Source: Bosea vaviloviae
Lineage (GTDB): Bacteria; Pseudomonadota; Alphaproteobacteria; Rhizobiales; Beijerinckiaceae
Assembly: GCF_001741865.1 (NCBI RefSeq)
Contig: NZ_CP017147.1
Location: 3,153,001 to 3,217,000, forward strand
Length of the DNA: 64,000 nt
Direction of reading: 5' to 3'
Below are positions 1-9,068 of this stretch, one piece after another (positions within the stretch are counted from its first letter, which is position 1; the number at the start of each line of letters is the position of its first letter). Below the pieces are notes generated by a model. That model did not search any database, had not been told where the DNA came from, and saw nothing but the letters and a program-made list of their open reading frames with translations. Position numbers and translations under genes: made by a program.

Positions 1-308
1 CCGATGCCAAAGTGGGGGACACAGCCTCGAAGGCTCCCAGGACCTTCTGTTAACGGGCCAATCGAGGTGCCGGTCGATGCTCATGACAAAGCCGCCGCGA
101 CTGTCATTCACGCTGCACTTGCCGAATTCAGCGCTCACAACGTCGATAAGGGCAGAAAGCCGCTGCGGAAGAGCTCGGAGAAGCGGTATCCATGCGACGC
201 GCTACGAACGCCCTGTAAATTGTTCCCGTCGCTTCGGTCCTCGCGCCAACTTGGCCAAAAATCTGTCGCGACATAAGATTTATCGGACAGGGCAACATCG
301 CAGATTGA
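1..308. other. Intergenic edge, no gene recognised
   Basis: This is the left edge of the window up to the stop of the LacI-type gene. Short open frames exist on both strands, but none has a recognisable family, a good ribosome binding site or consistent coding character. A gene entering from the left could end here unseen. Confidence 0.4.
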
Positions 309-1379
309 TCATCTCGGTGGCGGGATGACCGATTCTCTCTCGATGAGGCGCGTTTGCAGAATGATGCGCTGGCCGGCGGTGGTATCCCCGCGGGCGCGCC
401 GCACGAGGGCCGCAGCGCTTTCCGCGCCCAGTTCGTAGCACGGCTGCGCGATGACCGTAATCGACGGCGTCGTAACACTGGTCCAGTCCGCATCATGGAA
501 GGCGATGAGAGACAGATCGCGCGGAATGACGATACCCAGTGTGCGCAACGCCTTGAACAGCTCGAGCGCCACCACGTTGTCGGATGCGATGAGCGCGGTC
601 GGCCGGTCCGGTAGCGCCATCAGATCGGCGACGATCTTGAGCCCGCCGCCCAGCCGGTTCACGCCGAGGCGGACATAGCGTTCGCAGCCTTCGCCGCCCG
701 CCTGCGCGGCGGCCTCGAGAAAGCCTTCGATGCGGTCGCGTACCGTGGACAGATGAAGCTGGTGCGGGCCGCGATACACCGGATCGTCGCAGGCTGTCGC
801 CGACACGTAGCCGATGCGCCGGTGCCCGGCTTCGGTGAGCCGTCGCGCCACGGCGGCGCCGGCGGCGCGGTCGTCAGCGACCACGGTGTCGACGCTCATC
901 GAAGGGATGTAGCGGTCCAGCAGCACAATCGGACGCCCGCTAGCTTCCACGGCACGCAAGTGTTCCGTGTCATGCACGCTGGCAGGTGTGACGATCAACC
1001 CGTCGACCCGCTTGCCCAGCAGCATGCGTATGGCGTCTCGCTCGCGTTCGACGTCTTCGCCCGAATTGGCGAGGATGACGTCGAAGCCCTCGGCCCGAGC
1101 CACGTCGCTGATGCCGCGCACCGCCAAGCCGAAATAGGGGTTCTCCACGTCGGCGACGACGACACCGATAGCGCGCGAGCGGCCTGTCGTCATGCTGCGG
1201 GCGACTTCATTTGGCCGGTAGTTGAGGCTCTGGGCGGCGGTCATCACCTTGTCCCGAACCGCTGGACTGGTGACGCTGTAGCCGCCGAGCACGCGCGCCG
1301 CGGTCGCCTTGGAGACGCCGGCCTCGCGCGCGACATCCTGCACGGTTGCATCCCGGGGCTTTGATGATGATTCGCTCAT
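309..1379 (-). CDS. LacI-family transcriptional repressor
   Basis: A DNA-binding regulator of 356 residues, the usual length for LacI/GalR proteins. The N-terminus carries the LacI helix-turn-helix and hinge (VQDVAREAGVSKATAARVLG, about residues 13-32). The rest is a periplasmic-binding-protein-like effector domain, with a typical segment reading RSRAIGVVVADVENPYFG. It is divergent from the Gfo/Idh gene, and a perfect 20-bp palindrome lies between them, so it probably represses the 1487-6098 operon and is released by a sugar-like or amino-acid-derived ligand. The ligand cannot be read from the sequence. Confidence 0.93.
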   Translation of the reverse strand: MSESSSKPRDATVQDVAREAGVSKATAARVLGGYSVTSPAVRDKVMTAAQSLNYRPNEVARSMTTGRSRAIGVVVADVENPYFGLAVRGISDVARAEGFDVILANSGEDVERERDAIRMLLGKRVDGLIVTPASVHDTEHLRAVEASGRPIVLLDRYIPSMSVDTVVADDRAAGAAVARRLTEAGHRRIGYVSATACDDPVYRGPHQLHLSTVRDRIEGFLEAAAQAGGEGCERYVRLGVNRLGGGLKIVADLMALPDRPTALIASDNVVALELFKALRTLGIVIPRDLSLIAFHDADWTSVTTPSITVIAQPCYELGAESAAALVRRARGDTTAGQRIILQTRLIERESVIPPPR

Positions 1380-1430
1380 GAGGTCTGCCTAGTCCCGCAA
1401 CCCGAAGCTCGCAACACGAGACGCCGGTGA

Positions 1431-1460
1431 TTGACAAATGAGACCGGTCTCATTTAGACT
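1431..1460 (+). promoter_or_regulatory. LacI operator overlapping a promoter
   Basis: AAATGAGACCGGTCTCATTT at 1436-1455 is a perfect 20-bp palindrome with the central CG step usual for LacI-family operators. A consensus -35 hexamer TTGACA (1431-1436) touches its left end, and TTAGAC/TAGACT (1454-1460) sits at -10 spacing. Binding here would block the promoter of the 1487-6098 operon. The site lies 57 bp from the regulator's start codon, so autoregulation is likely. Confidence 0.8.
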
Positions 1461-1486
1461 TTCAGCATCGTTGAGGGCAATACACC

Positions 1487-2494
1487 ATGGTGCGGAAGCT
1501 GAAATGGGGCGTGCTCGGCGCGGCGAACATCGCGCGCAAGCATGTCATTCCCGCCATGCTGGCGAGTGAGCGTTGCGAGCTCGCCGCCATCGCCTCGCGT
1601 GACGAGGAACGCGCCCGCGCCACAGCCCATGATTTCGGCATTCCCACGGCTTATGGATCCTATGAGGCCCTGCTTGCGGACCAGGCCGTTGAGGCGATCT
1701 ACAATCCGCTGCCCAACCATCTGCACGCGCCCTGGACGATCAAGGCGCTGGAGGCCGGTAAGCACGTGCTGTGCGAAAAGCCGATCGCGCTCGACGCCGC
1801 CGAGGCCCGCGAGATCGCCGCCGCCGCCGAGCGCACGGGCCGGCTGGTCATGGAAGCCTTCATGGTGCGCTTTCACCCGCAGTGGCGGCAGGCGCGCGAA
1901 ATCGCAGTAGGCGGGCGCATCGGCGAGGTGCGCGCGATACAGACGATCTTCTCCTATTACCTGACCGACCCCGCCAATGTCCGCAACCAGCGCGACATAG
2001 GCGGCGGCGGTCTCTATGACGTCGGCTGCTACGCCATCAATACTGCGCGATATATCTTCGCTGCGGAGCCGGAGCGGGTCATCGCGCTGGTGACCACCGA
2101 TCCGATCTTGGGCACCGACTGCGTCACCAGTGGCCTGCTTTCGTTTTCCGAGGGACGGCAGCTCGCCTTCACATGCGCCACGCAGCTCGTGCCATGCCAG
2201 CGTGTACAGATCCTCGGAACGCGTGGCCGCATCGAGATCGAAATTCCCTTCAACGCGCCCAAGGCCGCCGATACGGCGGTCATCGTCGATGACGGCAGCG
2301 ACCTCGCGGGCCGTGGCCGGGAACGGATCGTTGTTCCTGCTTGCGACCAGTATGTGCTGCAATGCGACGCCTTTTCGCGCGCCGTGCTCGGCGAGGAGCC
2401 GCTCGCGGCGACGATGGCGGACGCAGTGGCGAACATGCGGACGATCGACGCTCTCTTCCGCTCGGCGCGCTCTGGCACCTGGGAAGCGCCGTGA
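1487..2494 (+). CDS. Gfo/Idh/MocA-family NAD(P)-dependent oxidoreductase
   Basis: A 335-residue cytoplasmic dehydrogenase of the glucose-fructose oxidoreductase/inositol dehydrogenase family. The N-terminal Rossmann segment reads KWGVLGAANIARKHVIPAM, and the family's EKP motif is present (HVLCEKPIALDAAEA, near residue 97). The C-terminal part is the alpha/beta substrate-binding domain. It is the first gene downstream of the LacI operator and leads into an FAD oxidoreductase and an amino-acid-type importer. The substrate is probably a polyol, sugar or sugar-amine conjugate, but the sequence does not say which. Confidence 0.9.
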   Translation: MVRKLKWGVLGAANIARKHVIPAMLASERCELAAIASRDEERARATAHDFGIPTAYGSYEALLADQAVEAIYNPLPNHLHAPWTIKALEAGKHVLCEKPIALDAAEAREIAAAAERTGRLVMEAFMVRFHPQWRQAREIAVGGRIGEVRAIQTIFSYYLTDPANVRNQRDIGGGGLYDVGCYAINTARYIFAAEPERVIALVTTDPILGTDCVTSGLLSFSEGRQLAFTCATQLVPCQRVQILGTRGRIEIEIPFNAPKAADTAVIVDDGSDLAGRGRERIVVPACDQYVLQCDAFSRAVLGEEPLAATMADAVANMRTIDALFRSARSGTWEAP

Positions 2495-2537
2495 GGCGTC
2501 TCGCCATCCCCCCTCGTCTCAAGGAGAGAAAAGCCTC

Positions 2538-3689
2538 GTGAGACCGTCCTCAGACTGCCCGAGCGTCGTGATCATCGGAGGGGGGATCTTCGGCGTCTCC
2601 ACGGCGCTGCATCTCGTCCGCCAAGGATCGCGCGTCACGCTCGTCACCGAGGGCGTCCTCGGCAGCGGCGCTTCGGGCCGCTCGCTTTCGTGGCTCAACT
2701 CGGCTCGTTTTCGATCGGCCGCCTATCACCGCCTTCGGATGGTCGGCATCGATCGCTATCGCACGCTCGCGGCACGGCATCCGCAAGCCCCGTGGCTGCG
2801 CTTCGACGGTGGTCTCACTTGGGACGCTGATGATGAGTCGAATGCGATGGACGCCGCTGAAGCGCATGAACGCAGCATCGGTTACGATGTGATGCGTCTA
2901 GCGCCGGAAGAGGTTGCTGCCGTCACGCTTGGCGTCGATGCGCGGGCGATCACGCGGCAGGGTGCACTGTTCAATCCTGGCGAGGGCTGGGTCGATCTCG
3001 CCGCGCTGATCGGTCTCCTCGCCGCGGAGCTTCGTATGCGGGGCGGCGAGATCGTCGAGAACGCAGGCGTCGCATCGGTGCTCGTCCGCAACGGCCTCGC
3101 CCGCGGCGCGAAGGCTGCCGACGGCCGTCTGTTCGAAGCCGATGCCTGCCTGATCGCAACCGGTCCCGGCGCGCCCGCCATGGCCGCCGATCTCGGGGTG
3201 GAGATTCCTGACGCGTCGCCGATCGGGCTTCTGGTCAAGACCGCACCTGTGGAGACCGCGCTCCGTGCCGTGCTGAACACGCCGCGCGTGGCCGTGCGCC
3301 CGACGCCCGACGGTGCCTTGGTGCTCGACTCCGCCTGGTCCGAGGCCGAGATGCGCGGCAACGCCGACGGGAGCTTCGAGGTGAGCCCGGACACGATCGA
3401 CGGCCTGCTGCGGGAGGCCTCCGCCGTGCTGGCCGGAAATCCGAGGCTGGCCTTCGGCTCTTATGGCGCAGGTCGGAAGCCCATCCCGGGAGACGGAGAG
3501 CCGGTCTTCGGCGCGCTGGACGGGATCGGCTCCTGTTTCGTCGCCTTCAGTCACAGCGGCGCAACGCTGGGGCTGATCGCGGGCGAGCTTCTGGCGGACG
3601 AGATCGTCAATGGCCGCCGCAGCCCGCTGCTGGCCGACTTCCGCCCGGGCCGCTTCCAGACCGCTGCCCGAACCTTGGTCGACGCCTGA
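2538..3689 (+). CDS. FAD-dependent oxidoreductase (DAO family)
   Basis: A 383-residue flavoprotein of the D-amino-acid oxidase/glycine oxidase family. The FAD dinucleotide-binding motif VVIIGGGIFGVSTALHLVRQ lies at the N-terminus, and the C-terminal block (FGSYGAGRKPIPGDGEPVFG, then AFSHSGATLGLIAGELLADE) is typical of this group. The start is taken as GTG 2538, which follows an AAGGAGAG ribosome binding site 9-17 bases upstream. The open frame extends further upstream but overlaps the Gfo/Idh gene in another frame. Its position between a dehydrogenase and an amino-acid-type importer suggests oxidation of an imported amine or amino-acid conjugate. Confidence 0.88.
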   Translation: MRPSSDCPSVVIIGGGIFGVSTALHLVRQGSRVTLVTEGVLGSGASGRSLSWLNSARFRSAAYHRLRMVGIDRYRTLAARHPQAPWLRFDGGLTWDADDESNAMDAAEAHERSIGYDVMRLAPEEVAAVTLGVDARAITRQGALFNPGEGWVDLAALIGLLAAELRMRGGEIVENAGVASVLVRNGLARGAKAADGRLFEADACLIATGPGAPAMAADLGVEIPDASPIGLLVKTAPVETALRAVLNTPRVAVRPTPDGALVLDSAWSEAEMRGNADGSFEVSPDTIDGLLREASAVLAGNPRLAFGSYGAGRKPIPGDGEPVFGALDGIGSCFVAFSHSGATLGLIAGELLADEIVNGRRSPLLADFRPGRFQTAARTLVDA

Positions 3690-3804
3690 TGCCACGCGTC
3701 GCCCGACCGACCCGCAGCGCCGAGATCTGCCGAGAGAAAGGGCCGCGAATCCGCGCCCGTCGCTAACTACGAGCTGGCCCACAAAAAGCAAAAGAGGAGC
3801 GGGA

Positions 3805-4653
3805 ATGATGACGCAACTTTCGTTCAAGAACGCGATGGCATCACTTTTGGTGTTAGCGTCCATGCTGTGGGGCGTGGCCGCCGCACAGGCCCAATCCCTG
3901 CCGCCGCTGCCCAAGGCGGTCAAGGATGCCGGGGTGCTCCGCATCGGCGTGCGCTGCGACGCGCCGCCCTTCGGCCAGTCGGCCACCGACGGCAAGCCGG
4001 TCGGCATCGAGATCGACATCGCAAAGCAGCTCGCCGTCTATGCGCTCGGCTCGGCCGACAAGGCGGAACTGACCTGCGTCGCAACGGATGCGCGCATCCC
4101 CTCGCTGACCGGCCGCAAGATCGATCTGCTCGTGGCGACGCTGGGCCGCACCCCGCCCCGTGAGCAGGTGATCGATTATTCGACGATCTACTACTGGGGC
4201 AGCAGCAACGTCGCCGTGCTGAAGGACAGCCCCGTGCAGAGCCTTGCCGAGCTGAAGGGCAAGTCGATCCTGATCGTGAAGGGCGGCAACCAGATCAACT
4301 GGCTGCGCAACAACATTCCGGACGTTCAGTTCGTGCAGCTCAACAACGCCTCGGACAGCCTGCAGGCCCTGTTCCAGGGACGTGCGGACGCTTACGTCAC
4401 CGACGGCACCACGATGGCGCTGCTGCTGGGCAACTCTCCTAATCTGCGCGTGCTCAAGGGCGAGGTCGATCTCGGCTTCAACGGCGTCGGCATTCGCAAG
4501 GGCGAGCCCGAGATGAAGGCCTTTGTCGATGCCGCTCTCGCACGGATGAAGGACGAAGGCCTGCTCTCGAAGTCGGTGAAGGCCCATGTCGCCGACGCCA
4601 GTCTGCAAGCGCAGATGATCCGCTCCTTCGAGACCCCGCCACCGTCGAACTGA
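3805..4653 (+). CDS. Amino-acid ABC transporter periplasmic binding protein (family 3)
   Basis: A 282-residue extracytoplasmic solute receptor. ATG 3805 follows an AAAGAGGAG ribosome binding site and opens a signal peptide ending near AAAQAQ. The mature part has the family-3 layout: VLRIGVRCDAPPFG, then GIEIDIAKQLA, then DARIPSLTGRKIDLLVATLG. It precedes two permease genes and should feed them a polar amino acid or similar compound. A longer upstream open frame has no signal peptide and no ribosome binding site. Confidence 0.9.
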   Translation: MMTQLSFKNAMASLLVLASMLWGVAAAQAQSLPPLPKAVKDAGVLRIGVRCDAPPFGQSATDGKPVGIEIDIAKQLAVYALGSADKAELTCVATDARIPSLTGRKIDLLVATLGRTPPREQVIDYSTIYYWGSSNVAVLKDSPVQSLAELKGKSILIVKGGNQINWLRNNIPDVQFVQLNNASDSLQALFQGRADAYVTDGTTMALLLGNSPNLRVLKGEVDLGFNGVGIRKGEPEMKAFVDAALARMKDEGLLSKSVKAHVADASLQAQMIRSFETPPPSN

Positions 4654-4719
4654 CGGCAGGCGCGCCGGCGGGCGGACCATCGCCGGCGCGCCGTTTGCCG
4701 GTCCTCCTGGGGAAGCACC

Positions 4720-5379
4720 ATGGACCTCGACTATATCCTCGGCGCGCTCCCGGATCTGATGAAGGGTCTGAAAATGACCCTGATGGTCAGCGCGCTGTCG
4801 ATCAGCCTGTCGCTCGTTTTCGGAGCGCTGGGGGCCGCCTTGCGTACCAGCAGCAACGCGCTTCTTCGGAATTTGGTCGTCGGCTATGTGGAATTCGTGC
4901 GGGGCACGCCGCTGCTCGTGCAGATCTTCTTCGTCTTCTTCGGCCTGCCCAGCCTCGGCATCCGCTTCTCGGTATTCTGGTCCGGCGTCATCGCCCTGAC
5001 GGTCTGGGCCACGGCGTTCCAGATCGAGAATGCCCGCGCAGGGCTCGCCTCGGTGGCGCCGGGCATTCGCGATGCGTCCCTCGCACTGGGTCTGAAGCGC
5101 TGGCAGCACGCGATCCTCGTTGTCTTGCCGATCGCCGCCCGGGCCGCCCTGCCGCCTGCCATGAACACCGTCGTCTCGACCTTCAAGAATTCGGCCTACC
5201 TGCAGACGATCGGACTCGTGGAGCTGACCTTCGTCGCCGTCGATCGCATCGCCTATGATTTCCGGGCGGTCGAGATGTTCGCGACGATCTGCGTGATCTA
5301 CCTGTTTTGCGTCTTCGTTCTGGCGGGGCTGGCCAAGCTGGTCGAGCACCGGCTCGATCGTCCTTTCGCGGAACGCTGA
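4720..5379 (+). CDS. Amino-acid ABC transporter permease (HisM family), first of two
   Basis: A 219-residue inner-membrane permease with about five hydrophobic segments. The segment EFVRGTPLLVQIFFVFFGLP is typical of HisMQ/GlnP permeases, and the coupling loop reads ENARAGLASVAPGIRDASLALG. It ends three bases before the start of the second permease gene, so the two are cotranscribed and probably form a heterodimeric channel. Confidence 0.9.
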   Translation: MDLDYILGALPDLMKGLKMTLMVSALSISLSLVFGALGAALRTSSNALLRNLVVGYVEFVRGTPLLVQIFFVFFGLPSLGIRFSVFWSGVIALTVWATAFQIENARAGLASVAPGIRDASLALGLKRWQHAILVVLPIAARAALPPAMNTVVSTFKNSAYLQTIGLVELTFVAVDRIAYDFRAVEMFATICVIYLFCVFVLAGLAKLVEHRLDRPFAER

Positions 5380-5381
5380 CC

Positions 5382-6098
5382 ATGCTGCTCCTGGAGTTCC
5401 GGAATTTTCTGCTGGCGGGCTTCGTCAACACGCTGCTGCTGTCGCTCGTGCTCACGGCGGGCGCCACCCTATGCGCCGTCCTGTTCACGGTCGCGCTGTC
5501 GACGCGCTCGACGGTCTTGACCGGCTTCGTCTACGGCCTCGTCGAGTGCCTGCGCGACGTCCCGCTGATGGTCACCGTGCTGCTGGCTTATTTCGTGCTG
5601 CCGAAGGCCGGCATCTCGCTCAATCCCTTCTGGTCGAGCGCGCTCAGCATCTCGCTTTGGGGCGGCGCCAATGGCGCGCATATCATCCGCGCCGGCCTGA
5701 CCGCCGTTCCGAAAGGGCAGCGCGAGGCCGCCGACGCATTCGGCCTGCGTGGTTGGCGCAAGCTCGTTCTGGTCGTCCTCCCGCAGGCGATGCCTGTGAT
5801 CATCCCTCCCTATGTCGGCCTGGTGACGGGCCTCGTGCAGGCGAGCTCGCTCGGCGCGGTGATCGGAGTGGAGGAGGTCTTTCGCGCTGGTCAGGTCATC
5901 ATCGAGCAGACCACGCTCACGCGGGGCGGCAGTCCAGCCTATCTCGTGTACGGCTTTCTGCTCGTCATCTATTTCGTGCTGTGCTGGCTGATTTCTCTGG
6001 TCGGGCGTCGCTGCGAGCAATACTTCACCCGGCATTTGACGGTAGCCGATGAAGCCTCCCCTCTGCCGCGAGGTACGACACAAGTCGTGCCTGCCTGA
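5382..6098 (+). CDS. Amino-acid ABC transporter permease (HisM family), second of two
   Basis: A 238-residue inner-membrane permease paralogous to the preceding gene, with the segment VECLRDVPLMVTVLLAYFVL and a coupling loop around HIIRAGLTAVPKGQREAADA. The start at 5382 lies three bases past the previous stop. No ATP-binding subunit gene follows: the next gene is on the opposite strand. The importer must therefore borrow an ATPase encoded elsewhere, or has lost its own. Confidence 0.88.
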   Translation: MLLLEFRNFLLAGFVNTLLLSLVLTAGATLCAVLFTVALSTRSTVLTGFVYGLVECLRDVPLMVTVLLAYFVLPKAGISLNPFWSSALSISLWGGANGAHIIRAGLTAVPKGQREAADAFGLRGWRKLVLVVLPQAMPVIIPPYVGLVTGLVQASSLGAVIGVEEVFRAGQVIIEQTTLTRGGSPAYLVYGFLLVIYFVLCWLISLVGRRCEQYFTRHLTVADEASPLPRGTTQVVPA

Positions 6099-6199
6099 TG
6101 TCGACGGCAGTGGAGCTGTTTGCCACCGTATCGCGCATCTACCTGAAGGCGTTCCATATCCTGATCCGTCCACGGGACGTCTGCTTGATGGTAGTGAGC

Positions 6200-6380
6200 G
6201 AATGTCCGGAATTGGCGAAATCGAGACGATAGCAGGCCGCGTGTTTGCCTGCGTCGCGTAAGCCTCAGCCTGGCGCTGGAGCGGCCTGGGGGAGGGGGGA
6301 ACGCCGCCACATCCCGCGCGGCTCGGCGCCTCCCTGCCCGGAACGCCGTCCCATTGGGATTTTGGCGACGAAGCCCGCAT
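6200..6380. repeat. Dispersed repeat, third (partial) copy
   Basis: This stretch resembles the two direct repeats that flank the SIR2 module at 48.6 and 53.1 kb. Shared blocks include CGAGACGAxAGCAGG, GCGTAAGCCTCAGC, GAGCGGCCTGGG and GACGAAGCC in the same order and similar spacing. It fills the gap between the amino-acid permease and the convergent 6380-7057 gene. It has diverged more than the other two copies. Confidence 0.55.
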
Positions 6381-7057
6381 CACGTGGCGGCGAGACGGTC
6401 GTGCTGCAGGCGATAGACGCCGCTCAGGATGTCCGGAGCCCCGAGTTCGGCGAAGATCGCGGGAGGCAGATGCATTGCCAGGACCTCGTCCACCGCTTCC
6501 CGGGTCGCCCCTTCGACGATGACGACCCAGCGCGGTACCATATTAGCGGCGCGCCCGCGTTGCTCGGCCGTCTTGAGGTTGCTGGCGCCCTCGTCGGCCC
6601 GGCAGAGATGTGCCGCACAGATGGCGGGCGCCTTCACGATCTCGGGCAGGACGGCGTTCGAGAGCGTCTCCAGGATGGTTGCATCGTGCTTGGGGTCGCA
6701 GTCGAAGCGGATGGTGCCGATGACGCCGCCCGACCCTGCGCCGAGAGAAAGCTCGACATCGCACAGCGACCGTGAGGTGTTCAGGAAATGCTTGACCGAG
6801 CGCGTGGTCCATTCGGTTGGGCTGTTTAGACGAGCCAGATATTCCGGCGCGGTCAGCACGGCGCGATCTTGGACCTCGTAGAGCGTGAAATAGTCCGGCG
6901 TTCCCGACAGCGCGATATAGCGGCGGCCGCGCAGGAAGCCGGTCGTGCCGACACGTTCAGGAATATGTTCCCGATCGTGCCATTCATAGAAATTGGCGCG
7001 TCCTTCGTCGGTGATATCGTTCCAAATCGCGATAACACCTGACCCTGACAAAGACAT
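6380..7057 (-). CDS. Dimeric alpha/beta-barrel-like (EthD-like) protein of unknown function
   Basis: A 225-residue protein that looks like two ferredoxin-like halves of about 110 residues. The first contains FYEWHDREHIPERVG, resembling the histidine-containing helix of EthD/DUF-type dimeric alpha/beta-barrel proteins. The second contains PRWVVIVEGATREAVDEVL. No catalytic motif is assigned. It is the last gene of the minus-strand run SDR, Gfo/Idh, this gene, so a small accessory or isomerase-like role in the same pathway is likely but not shown. Confidence 0.6.
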   Translation of the reverse strand: MSLSGSGVIAIWNDITDEGRANFYEWHDREHIPERVGTTGFLRGRRYIALSGTPDYFTLYEVQDRAVLTAPEYLARLNSPTEWTTRSVKHFLNTSRSLCDVELSLGAGSGGVIGTIRFDCDPKHDATILETLSNAVLPEIVKAPAICAAHLCRADEGASNLKTAEQRGRAANMVPRWVVIVEGATREAVDEVLAMHLPPAIFAELGAPDILSGVYRLQHDRLAAT

Positions 7058-7154
7058 GGGCTTTTCCTTTTCATTTGATGCATTTCGGTTCGCCCGCGAT
7101 CGGCCGCTTTCCCTGAGTGGGGGCGGGAGAGCACAAGGCGGGCGGTGACGGTGT

Positions 7155-8162
7155 CTACTGCCGATGATCGACGATCTCGAACGCGCCGCGCTGGGCGGCG
7201 GAGCGGTAGCCCGCCTCGACGACGGCGACCGCGTGCTCTGCCTCGCGCAGGCCGGCGACTGGAGCCCGCCCGGCGGCCAGATCGAACCAACTCCGTCTCA
7301 GGAACGCCGAATAAAATGCATCGGTGTTGTATTCGACCGTGGTGGACCGCCCCTGCGGCCGATCACGGTCCTTAACGTAGAACTGGTCGGCATATCCGCG
7401 GATGTAAGACGCTGTGTGCGAGATCGAGAACGCGAAATCCCGCTGGTCTTCGGCCGTAGACGGATACATGTAGCCGGTCTCGATCACGGCGATTTGGCCC
7501 GCCGCGTTCGTGCAGGTGAAGACGGATTGCTCCTCGACGGTCACATCGGGCCGGTGCGCGCGCATCGCGGCTGAAACGGCAGTGATCGGGCTGCCCGTCA
7601 GGGCGGCGACAAGATCAATGAAGTGCACCCCGACATTCAGCGTGGACCCGCCACCCGCCTGACGCTTGTCGAGCATCCAGCCGCAGCCCCCCTTCTCGTA
7701 ACGGCCGACCGGGCCGACGATGAAGCGGAACGAAAGATGCTGGAAGCCTTCCGGCGTCAGCCCCTCGGCAGGCGACAGGCGCTCCGCCAGATCGCTAACC
7801 CGCATGATGAAGGGCACGCTGACATAGACCCTGCGTTCCTCCGACAGCCGCCTGATCCGCCGAACTTCCTGCAGATCGAGTCCGCAGGGCTTCTCGATCA
7901 GGAAGGGAACGCCGCGAAGGATCAGACGCTCGGCCAGCGCCGCCATCTCGGAATGGCGGCTGAATACTAGAGCGAAATCGAAGTCCTGTTCGAGAAGAGC
8001 CTCGTTGGACCCGTAGAGTTTGCAATGTAACTGCTCCGCAAACCGTGTGCCGGCGAAATTCGCGGAATCGGAGATGCCGACGATTTCGATCCCCGGATCG
8101 GCCAGAGCGGCGAGATAGAGCGGAAAATGCCAGTGGCTTACGTCGAAAACGGCGATTTTCAT
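7155..8162 (-). CDS. Gfo/Idh/MocA-family oxidoreductase
   Basis: A 335-residue NAD(P)-dependent dehydrogenase-like protein. The Rossmann start is MKIAVFDVSHWHFPLYLAAL, in which the classical GxGxxG is degenerate. The EKP motif is present (GVPFLIEKPCGLDLQ). It lies 35 bp downstream of an SDR gene and upstream of an EthD-like protein, all on the minus strand under a promoter shared with the divergent IclR gene. The weak nucleotide-binding motif makes the exact cofactor uncertain. Confidence 0.85.
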   Translation of the reverse strand: MKIAVFDVSHWHFPLYLAALADPGIEIVGISDSANFAGTRFAEQLHCKLYGSNEALLEQDFDFALVFSRHSEMAALAERLILRGVPFLIEKPCGLDLQEVRRIRRLSEERRVYVSVPFIMRVSDLAERLSPAEGLTPEGFQHLSFRFIVGPVGRYEKGGCGWMLDKRQAGGGSTLNVGVHFIDLVAALTGSPITAVSAAMRAHRPDVTVEEQSVFTCTNAAGQIAVIETGYMYPSTAEDQRDFAFSISHTASYIRGYADQFYVKDRDRPQGRSTTVEYNTDAFYSAFLRRSWFDLAAGRAPVAGLREAEHAVAVVEAGYRSAAQRGAFEIVDHRQ

Positions 8163-8197
8163 GAGAAGCTCCTAGACGGATGCGATGACCGCGCCGA

Positions 8198-8959
8198 TCA
8201 ATCCATGTACGAGCCGCCGTTCACGCTCAAAGTCTCGCCGAAGATGTAGCTCGCGTCGTCCGACACCAGGAACGCGACCGCGCGCCCAATTTCCTCGGGG
8301 CGCCCGAGCCGGCCGGCGGGAATGCGGGAGATGGTCGTCGCCTTCATGTCGGCGCTCATCTCCGAGGTCAGTTCGGTCGCGAACAGGCCCGGCGCGATGG
8401 CGTTGACGTTGATCTCGAACGGAGCCGCGTAGAGCGCGAGGGATTTCGTCAGGCCGATGATGCCAGCCTTTGCTGCGGTGTAATGCGCGTTGCCGATGAA
8501 GTCGCCGCGTTTTCCGGCGACCGAGCTGATGTTGACGATCTTGCCGGATTTGCGCGCCTTCATCGAAGCTAGGACCGCCTGGCAGCAGTTGAACGACCCC
8601 TTGAGATGGATGTCGAGCATTCGATCCCACTTCTCAGAGGTGATCTCCGGAAAGGGGACGAAGTCGCCGATGCCGGCATTGTTGATCAGGATATCGACCC
8701 GGCCATGTTCGGCGAGGATCCGACCGAAGGCAGCCTCAACCTCGGTCGTCTGAGAGACGTCGAAGGCGATAGCGCTGGCCTGGCCGCCCTGTCCGCGGAT
8801 GATCTCGACAGCTTCCTCGGCCGGCTCGAGCGAGCGGTCGTTGACGATCACATGAGCTCCACGTTCGGCGAGAACGGAGGCAATCGCGCGTCCCAGGCCG
8901 CGGCCCGCGCCCGTCACGACGGCGATCTTGTCGGACAGCTCCCGCCGATTTGACGTCAT
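8198..8959 (-). CDS. Short-chain dehydrogenase/reductase (SDR)
   Basis: A 253-residue classical SDR. The cofactor motif is VVTGAGRGLGRAIA, the NNAG motif is INNAGIGDF, and the catalytic pair sits in YTAAKAGIIG. The C-terminus ends in a typical SYIFGETLSVNGGSYMD. ATG 8959 is chosen because a GGAGAAGG site precedes it; the longer open frame upstream is implausible. It is first in a minus-strand operon divergent from the IclR regulator. In an operon next to a fumarylacetoacetase-family hydrolase, an SDR may act as a 2-keto-3-deoxy-sugar-acid dehydrogenase, but this is inference. Confidence 0.9.
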   Translation of the reverse strand: MTSNRRELSDKIAVVTGAGRGLGRAIASVLAERGAHVIVNDRSLEPAEEAVEIIRGQGGQASAIAFDVSQTTEVEAAFGRILAEHGRVDILINNAGIGDFVPFPEITSEKWDRMLDIHLKGSFNCCQAVLASMKARKSGKIVNISSVAGKRGDFIGNAHYTAAKAGIIGLTKSLALYAAPFEINVNAIAPGLFATELTSEMSADMKATTISRIPAGRLGRPEEIGRAVAFLVSDDASYIFGETLSVNGGSYMD

Positions 8960-9012
8960 GACCTTCTCCGGTGTTGATGCAAGCGTCGATCCGGCCGCAG
9001 ATGGTTTGCAGT

Positions 9013-9046
9013 TTGACACGCGCCGTGCTAGTGGAACGACGTTCCA
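9013..9046. promoter_or_regulatory. IclR-type operator in the SDR/IclR divergent region
   Basis: TGGAACGACGTTCCA at 9032-9046 is an inverted repeat with 7-bp arms around one base, 23 bp before the IclR start. A consensus TTGACA lies at 9013-9018. A related site occurs at 9955-9969 before the sugar ABC operon, so both are likely IclR targets. Confidence 0.72.
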
Positions 9047-9068
9047 GAAGCGTCGATAGCGTGGTGAT

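Noticed and set aside
1..330. Several short frames at the left edge
   Set aside because: No coding signature or family match; too little sequence to call a gene.
3853..5349. 498-residue open frame on the minus strand
   Set aside because: It lies antisense to the binding-protein and permease genes, has no family resemblance and is rich in R, D, G, Q and H, as expected for a shadow frame in GC-rich coding DNA.
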